Positions 17,744 to 26,598 of a stretch of 64,000 nucleotides of DNA are shown here, piece by piece. Source of the DNA: Pycnococcus provasolii (Eukaryota > Chlorophyta > Pseudoscourfieldiophyceae > Pseudoscourfieldiales); NCBI GenBank assembly GCA_049487715.1, contig CP150551.1, positions 310,001 to 374,000 of the forward strand, read 5' to 3'. Position 1 is the first letter of the stretch; each line of letters begins with the position of its first letter. Below the pieces are notes generated by a model. The model was not told the origin of the DNA, searched no databases, and was given only the letters and a program-made list of their open reading frames with translations. Made by a program: the position numbers and the translations under genes.

Positions 17744-18814
17744 ATGGACGCCGACTTCCTCGACGCGTGTCTCGCCGGCGACGAGGGCGGCGTGCGCGCC
17801 AACATGCCCAAGGACGTCGCGAACGTGCGCGACGAGTCAGGCGCGTCCGCATTCCACCTCGCGTGCAGAGCAGGGTCAACCGACGTACTGGAGTTCCTCT
17901 TCAAGTCCATGAGATCCGCATCGGAACGAACTGCGGCGGCATATCTCCGTGACTCCGCGGGAAATACACCTTTCCACGAGGCGGCTTCGTCAAGCGAAAC
18001 ATCAAAGCTCGTTGACATCCTCATCAAATACGCAAACGCATACGCAGCCGATGTGCAAAACGACAAAAAGGAAACGCCACTACACGCAGCCGTGCGCGCG
18101 TCCAACAGTGCCGCAAATTGCGACGCGCTCATCGAACGCGCACTCGCGGATATCGCCGCGAAAGACGACGAGGGGTATACCGCACTTGCACGCGCGAAAG
18201 AATCTGCGCCGAAGTGCGTCGACTCGCTCGAGAAAGCGGCGAAACCGGTAGCCTTGACGAAACGACTGTGTTTAGCGGCACAATTGGGCTTCGTGCAGGC
18301 GGCTCTTGCGCTCGTCAAGGCTGGTGCGCCAAAGAGCGCGCACGACGCCAACGGATGGACGCCTTTACACTATGCCGCGGCTACTGGAGACAAGGATATG
18401 GTCAAGGCGCTGCTCCGTGCCGGATGCGATGCCGCCGTAAAGAGCAACGACGACAAGGCGCAGACGCCCGCGGCATTGGCAGAGGAGGAGGAAAACGAAG
18501 ATGTGGCCGAAATGCTTTCAGCCGCTTCCGTGCCTCCCTCCGAGAGGCTGAGGTCAGCATGCGAAAGCGGTGACGCTGAAGCTGTCGAAGCGTCGCTTGA
18601 AGCAGGGGCTGACGTGAATGCTGCAGACGGCGAGGGGTGGACAGCTCTCCACTTCGCCGCCTCTGAGGGGCACGCGAGTATCGTCAAAACTCTCGTCGAC
18701 CGCGGCGCCGATGTCTCGAAAGAAAACGAGGACGGCGAGACTCCCAAGATGTTGGCTGAGGAACTTGACGACAAGACGATTGTCCAGGAGATTATGAGTG
18801 CGCTCAACGTGTAA
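17744..18814 (+). CDS. Ankyrin-repeat protein
   Basis: A 356-aa soluble protein of about nine ankyrin repeats, with clear units GASAFHLACRAGSTDVLEFL, GNTPFHEAASSSETSKLVDI, NGWTPLHYAAATGDKDMVKA and GEGWTALHFAASEGHASIVK. The ATG at 17744 (MDADFLDACLAGDEGG) starts directly in the first repeat. An upstream in-frame ATG at 17621 adds an unlikely basic leader. No catalytic or membrane domain is present, so it is probably an adaptor or scaffold. It is convergent with the thiolase gene, 18 bp apart. Confidence 0.85.
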   Translation: MDADFLDACLAGDEGGVRANMPKDVANVRDESGASAFHLACRAGSTDVLEFLFKSMRSASERTAAAYLRDSAGNTPFHEAASSSETSKLVDILIKYANAYAADVQNDKKETPLHAAVRASNSAANCDALIERALADIAAKDDEGYTALARAKESAPKCVDSLEKAAKPVALTKRLCLAAQLGFVQAALALVKAGAPKSAHDANGWTPLHYAAATGDKDMVKALLRAGCDAAVKSNDDKAQTPAALAEEEENEDVAEMLSAASVPPSERLRSACESGDAEAVEASLEAGADVNAADGEGWTALHFAASEGHASIVKTLVDRGADVSKENEDGETPKMLAEELDDKTIVQEIMSALNV

Positions 18815-18832
18815 ATGAAATATGACTCTTAA

Positions 18833-20188
18833 TCACATAAGCTCTACAACTACTGCCGTGGCACCACCACCGCCATTGCAGATGGCTGCCACTCCGCGTC
18901 GACCACCACGGCGTCTAAGCACGCCGAGCAGCGTGACAAGAATGCGCGCGCCGGACGCGCCAATTGGGTGGCCCAGCGCTACGCCGCCGCCATCCGCGTT
19001 CACGTGCACCGCATCTGCGGGCAAGCCCAGCAGCTGCTTGTTCGCAAGGTCGACCGCCGAGAACGCCTCGTTGATTTCCCAGGCGTCGATATCCTCCACG
19101 CCGAGATTCGCGCGCTCGAGTGCGAGCTTTACCGCGCTCGCTGGTGCGATGGGGAAGTCGCCTGGCTGCAGCTCGGCATCTGCCCATGCCAGAACGCGCG
19201 CAATGCGACGCGAGGGATCGACCGGCGCGTCGTCGCCGCCTAGCAAGAGAGCTGCGGCTCCGTCAGCGATCACGCTTGCATTTCCTGCGGTGACCGTGCC
19301 ATCCTTGGCGAATGCAGGCTTGAGCTTAGCAAGCTTCGCGAGATCTACCGCATCCGGAGGCTCGTCGTGCGTTACGAGCATAACGTCTGCGGATGCGGCT
19401 TGCCCTTTCTTGTCAACCTTTGCTGGTACGCCGACAATTTCACCCTCAAAGTCGCCTCGAGCGACAGCGGCACGTGCACGCTCGAACGAGCGAGTAGCGT
19501 GTGCATCCTGCTCCTCCCTGCTGATCCCCCTCTGCCGCGCCGTCGCCTCGGCAATAGCGCCCATGTGCCTATCCCCGAGCGGATCCCAGAGCCCGTCGCG
19601 TATCATGGCGTCCTCTGCCACCCTGTGTCCCATTCTCCACCCGCTGCGCGCAGACGATAGGAGATAAGGCGCGTTCGTCATGCTTTCGAAACCTCCCGCA
19701 ACCGCAAGGCGCGACTCGCCGAGCCTTATTGCCTGAGCGCACATCGTCAGCGCCTTGAGTCCGCTCGCGCACACCTTGTTCACAGTCGTGCAGCATACGC
19801 TCGCGGGTAGTTTTGCCAGCAGCGCCGCCTGTCTTGCGGGTGCCTGCCCCACACCGGCGGACAGCACGTTTCCCATGACGCACGTATCCACGTCCTCCGT
19901 TTTCACTCGTGCGCGCTTAACAGCCTCCTCGATCGCGCGTGCGCCTAGCTCAGGCGCGGACAAGTGGCTGAGCGCGCCTTGGAATGCGCCCATGGGCGTG
20001 CGCACAGCCGCGAGGATGTACACATGTTTCGTGTCTGAGGATGCGTGTGACGTGAGCGAGCGAGATGGTTGTGAGGTGCAGGATTGCCGCGAAGTCGATA
20101 TGTGCGCGGCTAATATGGAGAGTCTATTGATCGCAGTGGACACAGGGCACAGAGACAGGGACGTGCACGTGTAAGAGGCGGGCGGCAT
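18833..20188 (-). CDS. Acetyl-CoA C-acetyltransferase (thiolase II), probably mitochondrial
   Basis: A 451-aa type II thiolase that condenses two acetyl-CoA to acetoacetyl-CoA or cleaves the latter. An N-terminal Ser/Arg-rich leader of about 50 residues suggests mitochondrial import. Conserved parts are the nucleophile loop NKVCASGLKAL (Cys near residue 140), GGFESMTNAPYLL, AWEINEAFSAVDLA, the catalytic His in GVALGHPIGASGAR, and the second Cys in AICNGGGGATA. The family's usual NVNGG is replaced by HVNADGGG just before the His loop, which inserts extra residues but leaves the catalytic ones intact. The ATG at 20188 is chosen; one 17 codons upstream is also possible. Confidence 0.92.
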   Translation of the reverse strand: MPPASYTCTSLSLCPVSTAINRLSILAAHISTSRQSCTSQPSRSLTSHASSDTKHVYILAAVRTPMGAFQGALSHLSAPELGARAIEEAVKRARVKTEDVDTCVMGNVLSAGVGQAPARQAALLAKLPASVCCTTVNKVCASGLKALTMCAQAIRLGESRLAVAGGFESMTNAPYLLSSARSGWRMGHRVAEDAMIRDGLWDPLGDRHMGAIAEATARQRGISREEQDAHATRSFERARAAVARGDFEGEIVGVPAKVDKKGQAASADVMLVTHDEPPDAVDLAKLAKLKPAFAKDGTVTAGNASVIADGAAALLLGGDDAPVDPSRRIARVLAWADAELQPGDFPIAPASAVKLALERANLGVEDIDAWEINEAFSAVDLANKQLLGLPADAVHVNADGGGVALGHPIGASGARILVTLLGVLRRRGGRRGVAAICNGGGGATAVVVELM

Positions 20189-20955
20189 GGCGGAGCGAGC
20201 GAGAGGAGAGAGGTACGTGGCTGACGGATGGGAAACCAAATAAAATGTGCCACGGTGGAATGCGCTCAGGCTGGCAGGTCAGGCAGGGGAAGGAAGAGGC
20301 GGAGTCCCTTTGCCCTAACCCTAACCCTAACCCTAACCCTTAGGGTTAGGGTAAACCCTAACCCTCCCTGATTCAAACCTCGAAGGCGCCATGTTTGGCG
20401 CCTTCGAGCTTGAATTCCCATGCCAGCAGAGGGCAGCCCAACACCCCTTTCCTTCCCCCACTCAAAGGAGGCGTTCGAACTTCGAAGAAAATGCGCTGAA
20501 CGGTGAAGAGACGAGGAGACGAAGAGGAGGAGGACAGAGAACAGGGGAGCCTCCTCATCTCCTCACCCTGTCAAAGGCAAAGAGGGGGGGCAAGGCCTCC
20601 AGAGAAGGCGTGAGGAGGAAGGGAAGGGAAGGGAATGGGTTGATTGGGTTCCTCCCTCCAGGTGCCAGTTGCCAGTGGCAGAGTGGGGCATGTTGTTGTT
20701 GTTGTTAAGTCAACGTTGATGAGCCTATGCCCGTTGCCATAGGTACGGTAGGGTAGGGGAGCAGAAGTTTGGGCCTTCGCGAGCCCGAAAAGAACAGAAC
20801 AGAAAACAGCTATTGGGGTCAGCACTGGGTCCCTCCCCTCCCCTCCTTTATTATTGCCGGCCCGCGCGACGACGCCTTGGAAACCTTGCGCGACCCGCAA
20901 CGCCCTCTTCTTGCCCACGAACGTCGGGCACGAGCCAACAACAACTCTCGTGAAC
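20189..20955. other. Spacer with inverted telomeric array
   Basis: Intergenic sequence between the divergent thiolase and AEEAAP-repeat genes. It holds the telomeric array at 20313-20366 and purine-rich stretches at 20510-20640. Apart from these I see no gene. Confidence 0.6.
20313..20366. repeat. Interstitial telomere-like array with inverted junctions
   Basis: Four to five CCCTAA units run directly into TAGGGTTAGGG and then back into AAACCCTAACCCT. The first junction is a perfect 11-bp inverted repeat (ACCCTAACCCT / AGGGTTAGGGT) with a 1-base spacer. Genes continue on both sides, so this is not a chromosome end. It sits about 125 bp upstream of the thiolase ATG. Confidence 0.9.
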
Positions 20956-22028
20956 ATGGCGGACGCGGAAGACACCACACCAGAGACAACTGAGGAGGCG
21001 CCACCCGAGGAGGCCGCGCCAGAGGAAGCGCCGGCTGAGGATGTGCCAGCGGAGGAGGCCGCGCCTGCCGAGGAGGCTGCACCAGAGGAGGAGGCTGCAC
21101 CAGCCGAGGAGGCCGCGCCTGCCGAGGAGGCCGCGCCAGCAGAGGAGGCCGCGCCAGCAGAGGAGGCCGCGCCAGCAGAGGAGGCCGCGCCTGCCGAGGA
21201 GGCTGCACCAGAGGAAGCGCCGGCTGAGGATGTGCCAGCGGAGGAGGCCGCGCCTGCCGAGGAGGCTGCGCCTGCCGAGGAGGCTGCGCCAGCGGAGGAG
21301 GCCGCGCCTGCAGAGGAGGCTGCACCAGCGGAGGAGGCTGCGCCAGAGGAAGCGCCGGCTGAGGATGTGCCAGCGGAGGAGGCTGCACCAGCCGAAGAGG
21401 CTGCACCAGCGGAGGAGGCCGCGCCTGCCGAGGAGGCTGCGCCAGCGGAGGAGGCCGCGCCAGCGGAGGAGGCTGCACCTGCCGAGGAGGCTGCGCCTGC
21501 CGAGGAGGCCGCGCCTGCCGAGGAGGCCGCGCCAGCGGAGGAGGCTGCGCCAGCGGAGGAGGCTGCACCAGCAGAGGAGGCCGCGCCAGCGGAGGAGACT
21601 GCACCAGCGGAGGAGGCCGCGCCAGCGGAGGAGGCTGCGCCAGCGGAGGAGGCCGCTCCGGCCGATGATGCAGCCGAAGCGGCGCACACGTTGACACAGG
21701 CGGCAATATCATCAGCCGGAGCAGCCGAAGCGGCGCACACGTTGACACAGGCGGCAATCGAGCATGTGAAAGAGTCGGCCGAGGCGGAGGAGGCTCCACC
21801 TGCCGACGAGGATGCAGGCTACGCCGATGAGTCTTTCGACGAAACGGCAGAAACTGCACCGGAACCAGAGGCACCTGCCGAGGAAGCGCCAGCGCAGGAG
21901 GAGTATGCAGAAGAGTCATTCGCGGAAGACGAACCTCTGCAAGGTTCGGTTGAGCTTCCGAAGACAGATGCGGCACCTGCACCTAACGAGGAGCCAGTTC
22001 CGGAAGCGGCGCCGGAGCCTGAAGCTGC

Positions 22029-22061
<33 letters not shown>

Positions 22062-22746
22062 GGCGCCAGCACCGGAGCCGGAGCCGGAAGCGGCGCCGGA
22101 ACCTGAAGCTGCACCAGAACCAGAACCAGAACCAGAACCGACGCCAGCACCGGAGCCTGCGCCTGCACCTGCACCAGCGCCGGCACCGGCACCGGCACCG
22201 GCACCAGCGGAGCGTCCGGCTCCCATCAGTGCACCCGAGGTTGCAGCTGCAGCTGCGACACCGCGCACAGCCGCGACGGACGAAGCAACCAGCGCAGTGG
22301 CGCGTGGTTGGGCACCACGGCCCGGCGCACCGGCAGCGTACGAGTACGTGTCAGTGAATCTGAGACCGTGCGTTCGCGCGGGACTTGCAAAACTGGCTGC
22401 CTGGCGACCTGATGAGCCTGCCGAGGCTTTTGGAAGGCTACAGGAAGCGATCCGCAACCGCGCGCGAGGGGCTGACATGGACCTCGCAAGTTTCCAACCG
22501 AGTGCCCTTCGCGCAAGTGGCGAGGGCGCCGCACAGCTTTCGGTGCCCTTCAGCGAGTACCTGGAGTCGACGGGCGTGATGCCAATATTGCACGCGGGCA
22601 TGAAGGAGTGCGTTCGCGTTCGTCCGGATGACCCGGGCATGTTCCTTGCTGACTACATCCTGGACCGTGCGCCGCTGCCTGCGTATGTGCTGGCGGAGCG
22701 CGAGCTTGCGAAGAATGCGGACAAAATGCTCAAACAATTGGGTTGA
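20956..22746 (+). CDS. AEEAAP-repeat protein with two C-terminal Dpy-30/RIIa-like segments
   Basis: A 596-aa strongly acidic protein starting [10 protein letters not shown]; the Kozak-like ATG at 20956 is preferred to one 34 codons upstream. Residues about 15-240 are nearly perfect hexapeptide AEEAAP repeats. A short duplicated segment [11 protein letters not shown] follows, then Pro-Glu/Pro-Ala repeats ([14 protein letters not shown]). The folded C-terminus (about 460-596) has two related helical segments: [20 protein letters not shown] with its continuation, and [20 protein letters not shown]...[14 protein letters not shown]. The second matches the Dpy-30/RIIa docking-and-dimerisation pattern (YL...V.P.L..G......RP..P..FLA.YL). 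Such domains bind amphipathic helices of anchoring proteins, often in ciliary or chromatin complexes. The repeat would act as a long stiff or disordered spacer (inference). Confidence 0.75.
20995..21662 (+). repeat. 18-bp coding minisatellite (AEEAAP units)
   Basis: About 36 tandem units of 18 bp of the type GCx GAG GAG GCx GCx CCx, with synonymous drift at third positions and a higher-order block EEAPAEDVP recurring three times (near 21025, 21210 and 21345). The block periodicity indicates segmental duplication inside the array. Confidence 0.9.
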
Positions 22747-22836
22747 GAGGGATGACACACATTGTTTTTGGGACATCTTTAATTAGAAAAATGCAAAAAG
22801 CTACAACAGCACTACTCGTCAGTTTGTCGCCGGTGT

Positions 22837-22876
22837 GGATGGACGACCGTTGGACAAAGTAAAGTACACTCCATAA
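22837..22876 (-). promoter_or_regulatory. Shared 3'-UTR element, copy A (F-box gene)
   Basis: Read on the minus strand, 36 nt after the F-box stop codon: CTTTACTTTGTCC followed by AACGGTCGTCC. Similar copies follow three other genes (36625, 42558, 59463). See findings. Confidence 0.6.
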
Positions 22877-22902
22877 CGAGTTGATCTTAGTTAAAATTGT
22901 AT

Positions 22903-23754
22903 TTACAGCAACAGTGCGGTGGAGGGAGGGTTCGTGATTCGCACAAACTGGTTCTCGAGCACCCACGACCAGTCTTCGCGGCGGCTCACCTTTAGTGGTG
23001 GGTATGGGCCAACGACGACTCGCGTCGCCGCGTCGTCGGCTGCTTCGCAAGCGCTGTCAACCACCCAGCTCCACTTGAGCGGCCTTCGCGTGCTTGGTGC
23101 ATGTGGGACGTTCGAGACGAACATGCTGTCAGCGGTGAAGACGCATTCCCATTCCGCGGGTCGTGGCGGGTTAGGGTCCTCCGGCCTTCTGAAAAGCATC
23201 TCGTGGTCAACCTGGAATTTGAACTTCCACGTCGTGGCTGCGAGTTCTTCTCTTGTGATGGAGACTCGCCTTGCGTCGCTTTCCACGCGTCGAAATGCGT
23301 CGTACCACGTTTCGTCGTTCAGCGGCCTCCACCAGCAGCTTGTGTCGTCGTCTGAGCAGTCTGCTGAGTCATCGCTCTGTGCCTTCAACTTTGCTTTTGA
23401 GGGCGAGAGCGGTTGTGCTTTATCTTTCCACCTGATTTGTGCCGCTTGTTTCCACAGGGCTTCGTTATTAAGAATCCACGAGCGCCAGCGCTTGCACACC
23501 GTGGAAGCTGTCAGCAGAGCCTGTATTGACTTTAATGTCGACGACGACGACGACGAGGAGGAGGACGTAGAATCGTTACCAAGACAAGAGGCATCAACAA
23601 CAGTGTCTTCTGAATTCAATAGGCACGAGAAGACGACATGATACAAAGACTCGGGAAGGTAGTCACCGAAGAAGAAGGCACCACTGGAGTTGGAGTGGGA
23701 GTGGGAGTGGGAGTGGGAGGCAAGCACGTGTGACGCGGACGTGGACGTGGCCAT
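22903..23754 (-). CDS. F-box protein
   Basis: A 283-aa protein (305 if the ATG at 23820 is used). A His-Ser dipeptide tract precedes an F-box-like region: LPESLYHVVFSCLL, then after a Ser run LTASTVCKRWRSWILNNEALWKQ. The C-terminal part has WYDAFRRVESDARRVSITRE and a Trp-rich beta region, of the kind found in small plant and algal F-box proteins. It would link substrates to SCF ubiquitin ligases through Skp1. The substrate-recognition region is not a known repeat. A poly-Ser run from (GTC/GAC)n splits the F-box. Confidence 0.65.
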   Translation of the reverse strand: MATSTSASHVLASHSHSHSHSNSSGAFFFGDYLPESLYHVVFSCLLNSEDTVVDASCLGNDSTSSSSSSSSSTLKSIQALLTASTVCKRWRSWILNNEALWKQAAQIRWKDKAQPLSPSKAKLKAQSDDSADCSDDDTSCWWRPLNDETWYDAFRRVESDARRVSITREELAATTWKFKFQVDHEMLFRRPEDPNPPRPAEWECVFTADSMFVSNVPHAPSTRRPLKWSWVVDSACEAADDAATRVVVGPYPPLKVSRREDWSWVLENQFVRITNPPSTALLL

Positions 23755-24503
23755 CGCGCTGTGCTGTGCTGTGCTGGCAGGATGGGTTGGGTTAACCGGA
23801 TTGAGTGGGGTGCGCGCCAAGAGAGAAAAAGGGGAGCGGATTTGACGCGTTGGTGCTAAGAATTCGTTTCAGGGTGGATCCCCATTTCCAAACAAACAAG
23901 TCCTTTACTCCTTCTCCTTTCCTCGGGGTAGTTCGGGGTTAGGGTTAGGGTTCGTTTTAGGTCCCACTTCCAATACCTCTACGATAGTCATGCTTGCTCG
24001 TGATGTCACTCGTGATGCCTTGCATGTCCCTCGGCTCTCGTAGTGGACCATAGGCCAGTTCTCTTCTTCGCTCCGTTATCATTGTTCGCGGCGCACTGTA
24101 ATTGTTTCGCCAGTGTGATATTTCGTTCGTTGCGAGTTGCGACTTGATTGCCCGTGAGCCCGTCGAATTCAGGAAAGCGAATACGTCATCGATCTCGATC
24201 TCGATTCTCGAGGGTGATGAGCTTCGGACTTTAAAGTCGGCAACGGGCACCGCTTATTCCGTTCACTCCCGTCTGTGTGGTGTCTGGCGTCGGCAACGAA
24301 CCCAAAAACGTCCCCTCTAGGCATCGTTTCGCCCCCAGGCTGCCAGGGCCAGGGAAAAGATTCTTCTTTTTTTCTTCAGAAAAAACCAGAACAAAACTTG
24401 AAAAAAAAGCAAAAAAAATAAAAAAAGCCTTTTCAGGGTACCGGTAAAGTAGCTTACCCCCCATACCACCACACGCTTTCCTTCTCATCTTCATCTTAAG
24501 ATT
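23755..24503. other. Divergent spacer
   Basis: Holds a GGATCCCC motif (23876-23883) and a TTAGGG-type telobox (23937-23952) upstream of the F-box gene. An A/T-rich homopolymer stretch (24365-24426) lies upstream of the desaturase. A 97-codon minus frame at 23957-24250 has no recognisable domain. I see no gene. Confidence 0.5.
23937..23952. promoter_or_regulatory. Telobox-like TTAGGG motif
   Basis: GGGTTAGGGTTAGGGTT about 180 bp upstream of the F-box ATG at 23754. Similar short runs occur upstream of several other genes in the window. Confidence 0.5.
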
Positions 24504-26348
24504 ATGGTGGCAGCTGCATCCACGTCTCCTCTCATGGAGGCTCCCGCTCCTCTCGTGAAAGAGGGGGTTACCGAGGGGGTGGTGGCTGAGCTCCCCTCGG
24601 CTCTCTCGGAAGACTTGGATGATCTCGCGGCTGGTAGATCTCGTAAGACTACAGTTACTGGGGCTCGTGCTTCTAAGAAAGGTCCTGGAAAGGACGCCTT
24701 AATGCGCTCGCCGTCCCCCCCTGCGCGCTCTCAGGGTAAACTTCTTGAGTCATCTTCAGTTGGAGGAAAAAAGAAGAAGTCTTTCGTGGATAATAATAAG
24801 AAGGTTTCTCAGAAAAGAAACGACGACGATGACGACGTGTTGATCACGCAGGCGGAGCTCGCGTTGCACGACTCACCGGCATCCAGCTGGATCGCCATTG
24901 ACGGAGACGTGTACGACGTCACGGCATTCCTCGCACGACACCCTGGAGGACCGCGCACGTTGCTCGCCACTGCCGGACGCGACGCATCCGAGTCGTTCAG
25001 GCTCATGCACCCAGAGAAGGTTCGCAAAATGCTGCCGTCCTTTCGCATTGGAACGCTCGTGCGCGGCAACCAAGACAATAAGAAAGGTGAAGACGACAGT
25101 GTCGAGGTTGACGAAACCGCGCAGGCGTTCCACGACCTGGATCGCGAATTTGAGAAGTGGGGCTGGTACGAGAAAGAGCCGGTGTACTACGCCGCCTTGC
25201 TCGCAAGGCTTGCCGTGCTGCTCGGCACGTCCATCACGCTCCTCGTGCACGAGCAGTCGCCCGCGATCGTGCGCCTCTTTGGTGCCGTGCTGCTGGGCGT
25301 TTTCTGGCAGCAGGTTGCCTTCGTCGGCCACGACTGCGGGCACAACAGCGTGATGAGGGATCGTGGCTCAGAATTCTGGCTTGGCATCGTCGTGGGGAAT
25401 CTGCTCAACGGCATCGACATCGACTGGTGGAAGAGCACGCACAACGTTCACCACGTGGCTGTGAACAGCGTGCACTACGACCCGGACATCCAGCACCTGC
25501 CCGTGCTTGCTCTCGACGAGCGCTTCTGCGACGGCGAAAACTACTCGTTCTACCACATGCGTTTCATGCCGTTCGACGCCATATCGCGTGCGATCACGCG
25601 CTACCAGCACGTGTACTTCTACCCGCTGATGGCCGTCGCGCGCTTCAACCTTTACGTGCAGAGCTTGTGCCACATCGCGTTGCAGCATTACCACGCCTTC
25701 TTGGCCACGCCGACCAAAGCGCCAAAGAGCAGCAAGGTTACCTCCGTCGCGAAACGCTCGCCAAGACAGGAGCTGGCGCCCGCGCCCGCGCCGGAGCCGG
25801 AGTTTGAGCACAGCGCGTTGGCGCCGAGGCCGGCGGCACCCGCGCCCGCGTCGAGTGTCCCGAATGCCATCGTCTCGAAAACGCACCTGATTGCTCGTCT
25901 GCTGACGTTCATGGGATACTTTGCTTGGGTTACTGCTGTCATGAGCCAAGTTCCTGGAGCCGAGCTTCGGTTCGCGTGCGTGCTCACGTCGCACGTCGTC
26001 TGCGGGCTTATGCTGCACACGATGATCAGCGCGAGCCATTTCTCGCGGGACATGTACAACGGACGCCCGTGCGCGGAGCTCACGAACTGGGTGAAGCTTC
26101 AGCTGAGCGGCACGCTGAACTACGCCACATCTCGCGCGTGGGACTGGCTCTACGGCGGCCTTCAGTTCCAGATCGAGCACCACCTGTACCCGCGCTTGAG
26201 TCGACGTCACCTTCGTGCAGCCTCCACTCACGTGGAGGCTCTCTGCTCGAAGCTTGGTCTTGAGTACCACGCGATTTCCTTCTACGAGGCGAATCGCGAG
26301 GTGATCATCACGCTTGGCCAGTGCGCGGGCGCCACGCGAAGCGAATAG
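24504..26348 (+). CDS. Cytochrome b5-fused front-end fatty-acid/sphingolipid desaturase
   Basis: A 614-aa ER-type membrane enzyme that would insert a double bond between an existing one and the carboxyl end, using its own cytochrome b5. A low-complexity N-terminus of about 105 residues precedes the b5 domain (heme motif FLARHPGGPRTLLATAGRDA, near 146; second His in RLMHPEK). The desaturase has the three histidine boxes: HDCGH (near 276), HNVHH (near 313) and QIEHH (near 555). The Gln in the third box marks front-end desaturases. Between boxes 2 and 3 lies an Ala-Pro-rich insert ([19 protein letters not shown]). Regioselectivity (delta-5, -6, -8 acyl or delta-8 sphingolipid) cannot be read from sequence. 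Confidence 0.9.
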   Translation: MVAAASTSPLMEAPAPLVKEGVTEGVVAELPSALSEDLDDLAAGRSRKTTVTGARASKKGPGKDALMRSPSPPARSQGKLLESSSVGGKKKKSFVDNNKKVSQKRNDDDDDVLITQAELALHDSPASSWIAIDGDVYDVTAFLARHPGGPRTLLATAGRDASESFRLMHPEKVRKMLPSFRIGTLVRGNQDNKKGEDDSVEVDETAQAFHDLDREFEKWGWYEKEPVYYAALLARLAVLLGTSITLLVHEQSPAIVRLFGAVLLGVFWQQVAFVGHDCGHNSVMRDRGSEFWLGIVVGNLLNGIDIDWWKSTHNVHHVAVNSVHYDPDIQHLPVLALDERFCDGENYSFYHMRFMPFDAISRAITRYQHVYFYPLMAVARFNLYVQSLCHIALQHYHAFLATPTKAPKSSKVTSVAKRSPRQELAPAPAPEPEFEHSALAPRPAAPAPASSVPNAIVSKTHLIARLLTFMGYFAWVTAVMSQVPGAELRFACVLTSHVVCGLMLHTMISASHFSRDMYNGRPCAELTNWVKLQLSGTLNYATSRAWDWLYGGLQFQIEHHLYPRLSRRHLRAASTHVEALCSKLGLEYHAISFYEANREVIITLGQCAGATRSE

Positions 26349-26598
26349 ACAAAAGTCTACGCAAACTCGAAAGGCCTGGGTCGAGAGAATAAGAGAGTTC
26401 TCGGCCTGGACCGAGAGTCTCGAATATAGAGATGGTATATATGAGTACAAAACTACACCACAACTGGTGTGTATTTATTATAGAATTTCTAATTCCAGAT
26501 AGACGTTCTCGGCGTGGGCCGAGAGGAATAAAGTGAGATTAGTATATATATAATACAAATTATGTGTATTCGAGCCTTTTAAAATTACAATTCTTTTC
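26349..26598. repeat. Three related hairpins in a convergent spacer
   Basis: Hairpin units: CTCGA...TCGAG (26366-26385), CTCGG...CCGAG (26400-26415) and CTCGG...CCGAG (26508-26523). Loop sequences are similar (CCTGG/CGTGG) and AGAATAA or AGGAATAAA follows units 1 and 3. A separate perfect hairpin, ACACCA-CAAC-TGGTGT, lies at 26455-26470. The spacer holds the ends of the desaturase and sirtuin genes. Confidence 0.7.

Noticed and set aside
20313-20366. A true chromosome end
   Set aside because: Genes continue on both sides and the array is only about 54 bp.
20995-21662. Possible CRISPR-like array
   Set aside because: Repeats are contiguous 18-bp coding units with no spacers, inside a eukaryotic gene.
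20571-21740. 389-codon minus frame of Ser-Ala-Gly repeats, and two others of Arg/Leu or Pro/Leu repeats
   Set aside because: They are the other frames of the 18-bp AEEAAP coding repeat.
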